From Parasulfuritortus sp049322515 (GTDB lineage Bacteria; Pseudomonadota; Gammaproteobacteria; Burkholderiales; Thiobacillaceae): a stretch of 64,000 nt of DNA. Position numbers and translations under genes: made by a program. The DNA is taken from contig JBMOQW010000029.1 of assembly GCA_049322515.1 (NCBI GenBank), positions 124,001-188,000 of the forward strand. Direction: 5' to 3'. The notes beneath the pieces were generated by a model, which saw only the letters and a list, made by a program, of their open reading frames with translations, had not been told where the DNA came from and searched no databases. Shown here piece by piece: positions 16,226 to 24,703 of this stretch (within the stretch, counting starts at the first letter, position 1; each line of letters starts with the position of its first letter).

Positions 16226-17301
16226 CCGGCGCGCTCGGGGTAAAGCCCAAGCAAGCCGGCCCGGCTGGCCGGACAGACGCCGCGCTCGGTGATCAGGCCG
16301 CTGACCAGGCGGGCCGGGGTGACGTCGAAGGCCGGGTTGGCAGCCGGACTGCCGGCTGGGGTGACGCGCACCGTGACCACCTCGCCCGTGTCGGTCTCGC
16401 CGGTGATCCGGGTGATTTCGTCGGCATCGCGTTCCTCGATCGGAATGGCGTCGCCCGAATCCAGGGTCCAGTCGATGGTCGGGCCGGGCAGGGCGACGTA
16501 GAACGGCACCCCGTTGTCGTGTGCGGCGAGGGCCTTGAGATAGGTGCCGATCTTGTTGGCAACGTCGCCATTGGCGGCCGTGCGGTCGGTGCCGACGATG
16601 CACAGATCGACCCGGCCCTGGCGCATCAGGTGGCCGCCGGCGTTGTCGGCGATCACGGTATGCGGCACGCCGTGCTGGGCCAGTTCCCAGGCGGTCAGAC
16701 TGGCACCCTGGTTGCGCGGCCGGGTCTCGTCGACCCAGACATGCACCGGCACGCCGGCATCGAAGGCAGTGTAGATCGGCGCCAGGGCGGTGCCCCAGTC
16801 CACGGTGGCGAGCCAGCCGGCGTTGCAGTGGGTCAAGACATGGACAGGGCCGGGCCGGCGTCCGGCGACGGCGGCAATCAGCGGCGCACCGTGCCGGCCG
16901 ATGGCCTGGTTCAGGGCCACATCCTCATCGCAGATCGCGGCCGCCTCGGCCCAGGCGGCAGTCCGCCGCTCGGTGGTCGGCAGCGGCGCCAGCACGGCGC
17001 GCATCCGGTCCAGCGCCCAGGCCAGGTTGACGGCGGTCGGCCGGGTCGCGCGCAAGGCGGCGCAGGCGGCCTCGAGATCGTGCCCTTCATTCATGGCCAG
17101 GGCCACGCCGTACGCGGCGGTGGCGCCGATCAGCGGCGCACCGCGCACGCGCATCACCAAGATCGCCTCGGCCGCCTCGGCCAGGGTGCGCAGTGTCCGG
17201 CGCGTGTAGGCAAAAGGCAGCCGGGTCTGGTCGATGATCGAGACAGCGTCCAGGTCGGGGACAGGGGCAAGGGTGCGGGTGGGATGGCCGTTGACGTTCA
17301 T
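16222..17301 (-). CDS. mtnA: methylthioribose-1-phosphate isomerase
   Basis: Isomerises 5-methylthioribose-1-phosphate to the ribulose form in the methionine salvage pathway. It has 359 residues. Family motifs seen: MRVRGAPLIGATAAYG, LTHCNAGWLATVDWGTAL (catalytic Cys in THCNAG), GTDRTAANGDVANKIGTY (catalytic Asp). It is an eIF2B-alpha-like fold. The ATG at 17301 (MNVNGHPTRTLAP) is preferred over the frame opening 8 codons earlier. No other salvage genes are near, so the rest of the pathway must be elsewhere. It is upstream of, and coupled to, the Hda-like gene. Confidence 0.93.
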   Translation of the reverse strand: MNVNGHPTRTLAPVPDLDAVSIIDQTRLPFAYTRRTLRTLAEAAEAILVMRVRGAPLIGATAAYGVALAMNEGHDLEAACAALRATRPTAVNLAWALDRMRAVLAPLPTTERRTAAWAEAAAICDEDVALNQAIGRHGAPLIAAVAGRRPGPVHVLTHCNAGWLATVDWGTALAPIYTAFDAGVPVHVWVDETRPRNQGASLTAWELAQHGVPHTVIADNAGGHLMRQGRVDLCIVGTDRTAANGDVANKIGTYLKALAAHDNGVPFYVALPGPTIDWTLDSGDAIPIEERDADEITRITGETDTGEVVTVRVTPAGSPAANPAFDVTPARLVSGLITERGVCPASRAGLLGLYPERAG

Positions 17302-17460
17302 GGCGTGGATTATCGCCGATGTCACACGCGTCCTTGCGCCCGTTTTCTGCGGTCAAACTGGTTAGGGCTAGTACATTGACACCATGCTATTTGGGTGATG
17401 GCTTTTTTATAGTGTGTATCGGACGAAGCAGTCCCGAAATGCCATCCTCAGGAGCGTGTC

Positions 17461-18528
17461 ATGAATCAAGCCGACGGCGGCCAGCTGCGCGGTGTGCTGG
17501 GCCACCTCAGCAAACTCACTTCGATCCGCGACACTGAACTGCTCGAACGCAGCCTGCTGCGTACCCTGAGCAGCCAGCTAGGCCTTCAGGACACCGAGCT
17601 GTACCGGCTGGATGCGCAGCAGAGGATCATCCGCGCCATCTACGCACACCGATCCAAGATCATCGATACCGATGGCGAGGCGCGTCTGGTCGAGCGGATC
17701 GAGGAGATCCTCCATCCGGGCGACCTTCCGGCGCCGGTCATCGCCCTGAGCGAAAATCTACGTTTGTTGAAGCGTCCTTGCAGTCAACCCGTTCAGGACC
17801 GTTTCCTGAACGGCTACCCGCTCCTCTGCCATGACGAAGTGTGCGGCTATTTCATGTTCAACCGCCCGCACCCGCCCAGTCCGGTCGAGGACATGGTGAT
17901 CCGGGGCATCCTCGAAGTGTTCTCCAACTACCACACCTTGCTCGATGCCAGCCTGCGCGACCGGTTGACCGGACTCCTCAACCGACAGGCCCTGGAGAAC
18001 AATTTCGACCGCATCTGGAACGCCTTGCTCCAGCACGACCCATTGCTCGACGCCGGCCGCGGCCGGCCGCCCAAACCCAGCCAGCGCTATTGGGTCGGCA
18101 TGATCGATATCGACCACTTCAAGGCGATCAACGACAATTTCGGCCACATGGTGGGCGACGAGATCCTGTTGCTGTGCGCCCGGCTGATGGCCAGCCTGCT
18201 GCGCGGCAGCGACCTGCTCTACCGTTATGGCGGCGAGGAGTTCGTGGCCATCGTCGGCGCCGACGATACCGATGAAGCCCACGCCATCTTCGAGCGGGTG
18301 CGTCTGGCGATCGAGGCGCATGTGTTTCCCCAGGTCGGCCATATCACGGTCAGCGCCGGATTCACCGAACTGCGTGCCGACTTGTTGCCGGTCGATGTCC
18401 TGGGCCAGGCCGACCGCAGTCTCTACCAGGCCAAGCGAGACGGCCGCAACCGGGTGCATGGTTACGGTGCACTGATGAAAGCCGGCGTGTTCAAGGAAAT
18501 CCACTACTCCGAGCCCGAGCTGTTCTGA
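17461..18528 (+). CDS. diguanylate cyclase with N-terminal sensory domain
   Basis: 355 residues. Residues 1-160 have no membrane helix and look like a cytoplasmic GAF-type sensory domain. The GGDEF domain (about 165-345) carries LTGLLNRQALENNF, the metal-binding DIDHFKAINDNFGH and the active-site loop G257-G-E-E-F261. An allosteric c-di-GMP inhibition site RxxD (R248..D251) sits exactly five residues before it. So it should make c-di-GMP and be product-inhibited. It is divergent from mtnA with a 159-base gap. The signal sensed is unknown. Confidence 0.9.
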   Translation: MNQADGGQLRGVLGHLSKLTSIRDTELLERSLLRTLSSQLGLQDTELYRLDAQQRIIRAIYAHRSKIIDTDGEARLVERIEEILHPGDLPAPVIALSENLRLLKRPCSQPVQDRFLNGYPLLCHDEVCGYFMFNRPHPPSPVEDMVIRGILEVFSNYHTLLDASLRDRLTGLLNRQALENNFDRIWNALLQHDPLLDAGRGRPPKPSQRYWVGMIDIDHFKAINDNFGHMVGDEILLLCARLMASLLRGSDLLYRYGGEEFVAIVGADDTDEAHAIFERVRLAIEAHVFPQVGHITVSAGFTELRADLLPVDVLGQADRSLYQAKRDGRNRVHGYGALMKAGVFKEIHYSEPELF

Positions 18529-18561
18529 GCGTCGCCCCCGGCGATGCAATACAATTCGCCC

Positions 18562-19137
18562 ATGTTCGGCGAAGCCCCCCTCGTTTCCCTCCTCGATCAC
18601 CACTTGCGCGCGCAAACCGGCAGCCGGGCCTGCCTGGTCAGGCACGCCGGCAAACAGGCACGCCTACGCCTGCCCCTGCTCTCGGCCCGGTTCGCCATCT
18701 CCGAGCAGGGCGGCCTCATGACCGCCGATCCCGAACACGCCTTGGACGCGGACATCGTCCTCGGTCCGGAACTGCTTGCCGCCCTGGCCCTGGGCGAGTC
18801 CACAGCCCTGACCCGCGCCCAGGTGACGGGCGATGGTGCGCTCGCGGCCGACATCGCCGCCGCGCTGGCCCGCTTCGACTGGGCCCTGGCGCTGCGTCCC
18901 TATCTCGGCGATCTCCTGGCCGCGCGCGCCGCCCAGGCCATGGGCCGCTTTTCCGCCTGGCGCGCCCAGGCCCATGACCGCCTCGGCCGCACCCTGGCCG
19001 AGTACGCCACCTTCGACAGCCCTCTGCTGGCGGACAAGGTCGCCCTGCGTCGCTTCATCGACGAGGTCGATGTCCTGCGCGACGATGCCGCCCGCCTGGA
19101 AGCGCGCCTGATTCTGCTGGAACGCACTCGGGCATGA
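18562..19137 (+). CDS. ubiJ: ubiquinone biosynthesis accessory factor UbiJ
   Basis: 191 residues with an SCP2-like lipid-binding domain in the N-terminal half (LVSLLDHHLRAQ..., DADIVLGPELLAALALGE, AQVTGDGALAADIAAALARFDW). A C-terminal helix typical of UbiJ follows (RRFIDEVDVLRDDAARLEAR). UbiJ holds the ubiquinone precursor in the soluble Ubi complex. An in-frame ATG exists at 18544, but TACAAT at 18548-18553 looks like a -10 element, which favours the ATG at 18562. It overlaps ubiB by 4 bases (ATGA), the common ubiJ-ubiB order; ubiE is not adjacent. Confidence 0.88.
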   Translation: MFGEAPLVSLLDHHLRAQTGSRACLVRHAGKQARLRLPLLSARFAISEQGGLMTADPEHALDADIVLGPELLAALALGESTALTRAQVTGDGALAADIAAALARFDWALALRPYLGDLLAARAAQAMGRFSAWRAQAHDRLGRTLAEYATFDSPLLADKVALRRFIDEVDVLRDDAARLEARLILLERTRA

Positions 19138-20654
19138 GCGCGGTCCGCCTGCTCCGTATCCTGGTCACCGGGGCGCGCTATGGCCTGGACGAGTTCTTCC
19201 TGGGTCATGAGCGGATCAAGGCGGTGCGCTGGCTGGTCAGCGGGCTGTTTTTCTGGCGCCGCCTCAAGGCCCCGCGCGCGGTCCGCCTGCGTCTGGCGCT
19301 GGAGTCGCTGGGGCCGATCTTCGTCAAGTTCGGCCAGGTGCTGTCGACCCGGCGTGACCTGATGCCGCAGGACATCGCCGACGAACTGGCCAAACTGCAG
19401 GACCAAGTGCCCCCGTTCCCTTCCGACCAGGCCCTGGCGGTGCTGCGCAAGGCCTACGGCCGCGACCCCTTCGAGGTGTTTGCCGAACTGGACCCGACCC
19501 CAGTCGCTTCGGCTTCGATTGCCCAGGTCCACCGGGCGAGGCTGAAGAGCGGCGAAGCCGTCGCCGTGAAGGTACTGCGTCCCGGCATCGCCCCGGTGAT
19601 CGAGAGCGACGTCGGCCTGTTGCGCACCCTGGCCGGAGTACTCGAAGCGCTCTGGTCGGATGGCAAGCGGCTGCGCCCCAAGGACGTGGTCGACGAGTTC
19701 GCCAAGCACCTCGACGACGAGCTCGACCTGGTCCGCGAATCGGCCAACTGCTCGCAACTCCGGCGCAACTTCGAGCACTCGCCGCTGCTTGCGGTGCCCG
19801 AGGTTTACTGGGACTACTGCACGCCTCAGGTCATGGTGATGAGCTGGATGGACGGGGTCCCGATCTCCCGCATCGACGACTTGCGGGCGCGCGGCGTCGA
19901 CCTGAAGAAACTGGCCCGGGCCGGGGTCGAGATCTTCTTCACCCAGGTGTTCCGGGATGGCTACTTCCATGCCGACATGCACCCGGGCAACATCCTGGTC
20001 ACTCAGTCGGGCCAGTACGTGGCGCTCGACTTCGGCATCATGGGCACGCTCAACGATGTCGACAAGAACTACCTGGCGCAGAACTTCCTGGCCTTCTTCC
20101 GGCGCGACTACAAGAAGGTCGCCCAGGCCCACTGGAACGCCGGCTGGGTGCCGCGCGAAACCCGGGTCGACGAATTCGAGGCGGCCATCCGCGCGGTGTG
20201 CGAACCGGTGTTCGACCGGCCGCTCAAGGAAATCGCCTTCGGCAAGGTGTTGCTGCGCCTGTTCCAGACCTCGCATCGCTTCGGCATGGAGATCCAGCCT
20301 CAGCTGGTGATGCTCCAGAAGACCTTGCTCAACATCGAGGGCCTGGGCCGCCAGCTCGACCCTGACCTCGACCTCTGGGCCACCGCCAAGCCCTTCCTGG
20401 AGCGCTGGATGAGCGAGCAACTGGGCTGGCGCGGGTGGGTCCGCACGGTCAAGGAAGAGGCCCCCTACTGGGGCATGCTGGTCCCGCAACTGCCGCGCCT
20501 GGCGCACCAGGCCCTCAAGGACGACCGCCTGGAACGGCTGGAATCCGGCCTGGCACTGTTGCTGCGTCAGCAGCGCGGCCGCAACCGCTGGCTGAGTGCG
20601 ATTGCCGCGCTGCTCGCGCTGATCGCCTGGCTGACCTGGGCCAGCCAGGCCTGA
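19134..20654 (+). CDS. ubiB: ubiquinone biosynthesis protein kinase-like UbiB
   Basis: 506 residues of the atypical ABC1/ADCK kinase family needed for ubiquinone synthesis. The KxGQ signature is in LGPIFVKFGQVLSTRRDL. The Ala-rich nucleotide loop is PVASASIAQVHRARL, followed by VAVKVLRPG. The catalytic-type HADMHPGNILV and metal-binding ALDFGIMG are present. The C-terminus has the expected membrane helix (LSAIAALLALIAWLTWA). It is coupled to ubiJ. The next gene converges 6 bases downstream. Confidence 0.95.
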   Translation: MSAVRLLRILVTGARYGLDEFFLGHERIKAVRWLVSGLFFWRRLKAPRAVRLRLALESLGPIFVKFGQVLSTRRDLMPQDIADELAKLQDQVPPFPSDQALAVLRKAYGRDPFEVFAELDPTPVASASIAQVHRARLKSGEAVAVKVLRPGIAPVIESDVGLLRTLAGVLEALWSDGKRLRPKDVVDEFAKHLDDELDLVRESANCSQLRRNFEHSPLLAVPEVYWDYCTPQVMVMSWMDGVPISRIDDLRARGVDLKKLARAGVEIFFTQVFRDGYFHADMHPGNILVTQSGQYVALDFGIMGTLNDVDKNYLAQNFLAFFRRDYKKVAQAHWNAGWVPRETRVDEFEAAIRAVCEPVFDRPLKEIAFGKVLLRLFQTSHRFGMEIQPQLVMLQKTLLNIEGLGRQLDPDLDLWATAKPFLERWMSEQLGWRGWVRTVKEEAPYWGMLVPQLPRLAHQALKDDRLERLESGLALLLRQQRGRNRWLSAIAALLALIAWLTWASQA

Positions 20655-20660
20655 TCCGCG

Positions 20661-22016
20661 TCAGAAGGTGTGGTTGTAGTTGACCCGCACGGAATACTGG
20701 CCGTGGCTCGAGGTGATACCAGTATTCGGGTTGGTGTCCTCGACTTCCGGCACGTAGGACAGGGCGAAGGCCACCGTGTTGGCCTTATCCATGCGCCAGC
20801 CGAGACCGGCGGTGTAGTGCAGCTCGGTGGTGGCCGGAAAAAGCGGATTGAGGGTCGCATCCGGCACCGGGTTGCTGGCCCGGTTGATGCCGAAGCGCAA
20901 GGCGATCTCCGGGGTCAGCTTGTATTGCCCACCCACGGCGATCACGGTCTGGTTCTTCCAGTGCTGCGGCATGGTGACGTTGATGTCCATGCCGGGCCCG
21001 GCCACGAAACGCATGCGGAAATCCTTCATGGCGTCGGCCCACTGGATGCGCTTGAGATCGGCCACCCACAGCCATGTGTCGCTCGGGCTCCAGGCGACGC
21101 CGATCCCGTAGGTCTCCGGCCACTGGAAGTCGAGCACCTTGAGGGTGCCGTTCAGGGTCATCGGCATGCCGCCGCTGGCCACGACCACCGATGCATCCTC
21201 GGTCTTCATGTCGCCCATGTGGGTCTTGCCATGGTAGCTGGCGCCGATGCCCAGGCGATCGGTGACCTGGTAATGGGCGCCCAGCTTGTAGCCCCAGCCG
21301 TAGGATTTGGCCTTGCCAGTCATGGTGTTGTTGTCGGAGAAATCGAAGCGGGCGTAATCGATGGCCTGTGGCAGCATCGCGGTCAGCCCGCCATTGACCA
21401 GGCCGGCGCCAAGCATGCCCGCCAGGCTCTGGCCATCCATGTCCATCTGGAGGTCCATGCTGGCCCAGGCCAGGTCGAGTTGACCGGCCAGGCTGAGCCG
21501 GGCATTCGCCTTCCAGACCACAGGGAACATCAGGCGACCGAAGCCGACTTCGGAACGGATCTCCTCGCCGCTCATCGGCACCGGATTGCCCAGTGAATCG
21601 AGTCCACCGGCAAACAGCGCGGACCCCTTGCCGTATTCGGTACCCATGCCCCCCTGGGCCAGCATGCCGATGCCGTAGGCCAGGTTGCCACTCCGCTTGA
21701 TGTAGGACAGGGTCGGCATCCAGTAGGCATTGCCCTCGGAATCGGTGGTGCCGGCCATCGGGTGCGACGAGCTGACATCCGGAGCCAGCAGGGTCAGTCC
21801 CAGGCCCAGGTCGGTGTGCTGGTCGGGCTTGAGGCCGAGCGTGGCCGGATTGTTCATGATCGCGGAATTGCCCGAATCGTAGCCATAGCCGGCGCCGCCC
21901 ATGCCCGCCGCCTTGGCCCCCCAGGCTTCCAGGTTCATGCCGTTGGTAGCCCACGCCGGGGCGGCGCTGATGGCCACCAGCGCCAGAAAGAGAGGGGTAA
22001 GACGAACAGACGGCAT
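20661..22016 (-). CDS. FadL/OmpP1/TodX-type outer membrane transport protein
   Basis: 451 residues with a signal peptide (PSVRLTPLFLALVAISAAPAWA). The mature N-terminus TNGMNLEAWGAKAAGMGGAGYGY...SAIMNNPATLG is typical of FadL-family channels, where the N-terminal hatch and NPA turn are conserved. The C-terminus ends in an aromatic residue (YSVRVNYNHTF), as required for outer-membrane beta-barrels. It probably takes up hydrophobic compounds such as fatty acids; the actual substrate is unknown. I start at the ATG at 22016. It is divergent from the sodium symporter. Confidence 0.88.
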   Translation of the reverse strand: MPSVRLTPLFLALVAISAAPAWATNGMNLEAWGAKAAGMGGAGYGYDSGNSAIMNNPATLGLKPDQHTDLGLGLTLLAPDVSSSHPMAGTTDSEGNAYWMPTLSYIKRSGNLAYGIGMLAQGGMGTEYGKGSALFAGGLDSLGNPVPMSGEEIRSEVGFGRLMFPVVWKANARLSLAGQLDLAWASMDLQMDMDGQSLAGMLGAGLVNGGLTAMLPQAIDYARFDFSDNNTMTGKAKSYGWGYKLGAHYQVTDRLGIGASYHGKTHMGDMKTEDASVVVASGGMPMTLNGTLKVLDFQWPETYGIGVAWSPSDTWLWVADLKRIQWADAMKDFRMRFVAGPGMDINVTMPQHWKNQTVIAVGGQYKLTPEIALRFGINRASNPVPDATLNPLFPATTELHYTAGLGWRMDKANTVAFALSYVPEVEDTNPNTGITSSHGQYSVRVNYNHTF

Positions 22017-22097
22017 CGAAATCTCCAGGTTTTCATCGTGCAATCCGCGAACTTACCGTGACGGCAGCGGCTTTTCCCCTTCATATTTCTGATAGCC

Positions 22098-22107
22098 CCG
22101 TTAACGG
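22098..22107. promoter_or_regulatory. small palindrome in divergent promoter region
   Basis: CCGTTAACGG, a perfect 10-bp palindrome between the divergent FadL-type and symporter genes. It may be a regulator site, but such a short palindrome can occur by chance. Confidence 0.2.
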
Positions 22108-22190
22108 AACTAATCCCCTCCGCCACCGCCCCGGTCGGGCAGTCGATTCGGCTATCATCCGCGCCATTGGTCACTCGCCGGAGCACCCCC

Positions 22191-23624
22191 ATGCTGATTG
22201 GCTTCGTGTTGCTGTATCTGGTCGTCTCCCTGGGCCTCGGTTTTTATGCCGCCACCCGGGTCCACAATGCCCGAGACTACATCGCCGCCGGTCGTTCGTT
22301 GCCGATGTTCATCGTCGTGGCCATGGTGTTCGCCACCTGGTTCGGCGCCGAGACCGTGCTTGGCATCCCGGCCACCTTCATGGAGGAAGACCTGGCCGGG
22401 CTGATCTCCGACCCCTTCGGCGCATCCCTGTGCCTGATCCTGTTCGGCCTGTTCTTCGCCCGCAAGCTGTACCGGATGAACCTGCTCACCATCGGTGACT
22501 TCTATCGCGAGCGCTACGACCGCAAGGTCGAGGTGATCACCGGCATCGCCATTGCGTTGTCCTACCTGGGCTGGGTCTCGGCCCAGATCACCGCGCTCGG
22601 CCTGGTGTTCAACGTGCTCACCGACGGCCAGGTTACCCAGGCCCAGGGCATCCTGATCGGCGCCAGCGTGGTGCTGCTCTATACCCTGTTCGGTGGCATG
22701 TGGTCAGTGGCCCTGACCACCTTCTTCCAAATGATCGTCATCGTCCTCGGACTGCTCTACATCGCCTGGCTGCTCAGCGACATGACCGGCGGCGTCGCGC
22801 CGGTGGTCGAGCATGCGGCCAACCACGCCAAGTTCCACTTCTGGCCTGATCTCAATGCCGTGGCCATGATCGCCTTCATCTCCGGGCTGATCACCATGGG
22901 CTTCGGCTCCATCCCGCAGCAGGATGTGTTCCAGCGCGCCAACGCAGGGAAGAGCGAGCATGTCGCGGTGTGGGGCACGGTGCTGGGCGGCGTGGCCTAT
23001 TTCCTGTTCGCCGCGGTGCCGATGTTCATGGCTTACTCGGCCAACCTGATCGACCCCGCCCTGGCCCAGCAATGGCTCGCCGATGACAGCCAGAAGCTGC
23101 TTCCGGCCCTGGTCAAGACCCACCTGCCCCTGGTCGCCCAGGTCATCTTCTACGGCGCCTTGCTCTCGGTGATCATGTCGACCGCCTCGGGTACCTTGCT
23201 GGCGCCTTCGGTGACCATTTCCGAAAACGTCATCAAGGATTTCATCACCCGCAAGAAGCACCTCCCGGACCACCAGTTGCTGGTCCTGACCCGCTGGGTG
23301 GTCGGCGTGTTCACGGTGCTGGTCACGGTGTATGCGCTATGGTCGCTGGAGCAGGAAACCGGCATCCACCAGATGGTCGAGAACGCCTACAAGGTGACGC
23401 TGGTCCTGGCCTTCGTGCCACTGGTCGCCGGGCTCTACTGGAAACGTGCCAATACGCGCGGCGCCTACCTGGCCATCGCCTTCGGCCTGCTGACCTGGAT
23501 TCCCATGGAGATCTGGCTGCCTGAAGGCGAGTGGCTGATGCCGCCCCAGTTCGCCGGATTCCTGATGGCGTGCGTGGGCATGGCGTTGGGCTCGCTGAGC
23601 ACGAGACAGGTACGTAGTTACTAG
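22191..23624 (+). CDS. sodium:solute symporter (SSS family)
   Basis: 477 residues, about 13 membrane helices. The N-terminus MLIGFVLLYLVVSLGLGFYAATRV...ARDYIAAGRSLP is the usual SSS opening. The region MGFGSIPQQDVFQRANAGKSE is the well-conserved family signature around TM6-7. Substrate (organic acid, amino acid, panthothenate or similar) cannot be read from this. The frame opens with a TTG 8 codons upstream, but the ATG at 22191 is at the natural membrane start. It is followed by an AT-rich, 189-base promoter region for the PEP-CTERM genes. Confidence 0.9.
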   Translation: MLIGFVLLYLVVSLGLGFYAATRVHNARDYIAAGRSLPMFIVVAMVFATWFGAETVLGIPATFMEEDLAGLISDPFGASLCLILFGLFFARKLYRMNLLTIGDFYRERYDRKVEVITGIAIALSYLGWVSAQITALGLVFNVLTDGQVTQAQGILIGASVVLLYTLFGGMWSVALTTFFQMIVIVLGLLYIAWLLSDMTGGVAPVVEHAANHAKFHFWPDLNAVAMIAFISGLITMGFGSIPQQDVFQRANAGKSEHVAVWGTVLGGVAYFLFAAVPMFMAYSANLIDPALAQQWLADDSQKLLPALVKTHLPLVAQVIFYGALLSVIMSTASGTLLAPSVTISENVIKDFITRKKHLPDHQLLVLTRWVVGVFTVLVTVYALWSLEQETGIHQMVENAYKVTLVLAFVPLVAGLYWKRANTRGAYLAIAFGLLTWIPMEIWLPEGEWLMPPQFAGFLMACVGMALGSLSTRQVRSY

Positions 23625-23756
23625 CCCATTACAGTACATACGTCCTAACCACAACCCATGACTAATGTCAATATTTTTTACACATCCAGGACACGCAAGT
23701 CCGCAATATAAGCGTATGTCGCTGATATAAAACAACAAATAAAATCAATTTAAGTA

Positions 23757-23772
23757 TGGCTCAAATATTGCT
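23757..23772 (+). promoter_or_regulatory. sigma-54 (-24/-12) promoter of the PEP-CTERM genes
   Basis: TGGCTCAAATATTGCT: the -24 GG and -12 GC are separated by exactly 10 bases, and the rest matches TGGCAC-N5-TTGCT except one base. It is 41 bases upstream of the first PEP-CTERM start. PEP-CTERM genes in exosortase-containing bacteria are known to be driven by RpoN with the PrsK/PrsR system. Upstream, ACATACG (23636) and CGTATGT (23713) form a widely spaced dyad that could be an enhancer-binding site; this last point is speculation. Confidence 0.75.
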
Positions 23773-23813
23773 TTAACTCCCTGCCACACCACAACTTGAA
23801 AGGGACTCAAGCA

Positions 23814-24632
23814 ATGAAACACAGCGCCATGACGCTGGCCCTGCTGGCCAGCTTCTCATTTGCCAGCCTGGAGACCCAGGCCGCCGCGATCCATGATGCC
23901 GGCCTGTTCACCGACAACACCCTGGCTGCCAATGACGATGGCTCGACGGGTCTGGTGAACATTGGCTTTACCCTGAATTTCTTCGGGGCCAGCTACAGCC
24001 AGCTCTATGTGAACAACAACGGCAACGTCACGTTCGACGAAGCCTTGGGCACCTTCACCCCGTTCAACCTGCTTACCACCGCAACCCCGATGCTGGCCCC
24101 CTTCTTCGCCGACGTGGACACGCGCGGGGCCGGCAGCAGCCTGGTCCAGTATGGTGAGGACACCCTGGAGGGCCGCAACGTCTTCGGCGTCAACTGGATC
24201 GACGTCGGCTACTTCAGTGCGCAATCCGACAAGCTGAACAGCTTCCAGTTGATCATCCACGACCGGAGCGACATCGGGGTCGGTGACTTCGACTTCGAGT
24301 TCAATTACGACCGGATTGTCTGGGAAACCGGCAGTGCCAGTGGCGGCAGTGGTGGCTTCGGCGGCAGTTCCGCGCGAGCCGGTTGGTCGAACGGCGTATC
24401 CAACTCGTACGAGATCGCTGGATCGGCCATCAACGGTGCCCTGCTGGATAGCAATCCCACGACCGGCCTGACCCACAATTCCCTGAGCAGCCAAGTGGAC
24501 GGTCGATACCTGTTCCAGGTGCGAAACGGCCAGGTGCAACCGCCCAACCCGGTCCCGGAGCCTGGCACGCTGGCGTTGTTGGGTCTGGGCCTGGCCGGCA
24601 TATTCGGTCTGCGCAGAAAACAAAGCGCCTGA
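23814..24632 (+). CDS. PEP-CTERM exported protein, NIDO-like domain
   Basis: 272 residues. Signal peptide 1-24 (ending TQA). The middle resembles the nidogen-like (NIDO) extracellular domain: LNFFGASYSQLYVNNNGNVTF, MLAPFFADVDTRG, FGVNWIDVGYF and FQLIIHDRSDIGVGDFDFEF. A Gly/Ser-rich loop follows. The C-terminus has the exosortase sorting signal: VPEP at about 247, a hydrophobic helix LALLGLGLAGIFG and the basic tail LRRKQ. It should be exported and processed by an exosortase encoded elsewhere. The start is the ATG at 23814 after an AAAGGGA SD. It is driven by the sigma-54 site upstream. Confidence 0.9.
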   Translation: MKHSAMTLALLASFSFASLETQAAAIHDAGLFTDNTLAANDDGSTGLVNIGFTLNFFGASYSQLYVNNNGNVTFDEALGTFTPFNLLTTATPMLAPFFADVDTRGAGSSLVQYGEDTLEGRNVFGVNWIDVGYFSAQSDKLNSFQLIIHDRSDIGVGDFDFEFNYDRIVWETGSASGGSGGFGGSSARAGWSNGVSNSYEIAGSAINGALLDSNPTTGLTHNSLSSQVDGRYLFQVRNGQVQPPNPVPEPGTLALLGLGLAGIFGLRRKQSA

Positions 24633-24643
24633 CCCTTGCAGCG

Positions 24644-24666
24644 ACGGGCGCGGCATACGCGCCCGT
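24644..24666. other. perfect hairpin between the two PEP-CTERM genes
   Basis: ACGGGCGCG, loop GCATA, CGCGCCCGT: 9-bp perfect stem, 12 bases after the first stop and 38 bases before the second start. There is no T-run. It could act as an mRNA stability element or partial attenuator setting the ratio of the two proteins. Confidence 0.55.
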
Positions 24667-24703
24667 ATCAACACTCATTCCTCTCGATCGACAAGGATCC
24701 ACC

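Noticed and set aside
17373..17416. TTGACA with TATAGT further downstream as a promoter for the GGDEF gene
   Set aside because: The spacing is 26 bases, too long for a sigma-70 promoter.
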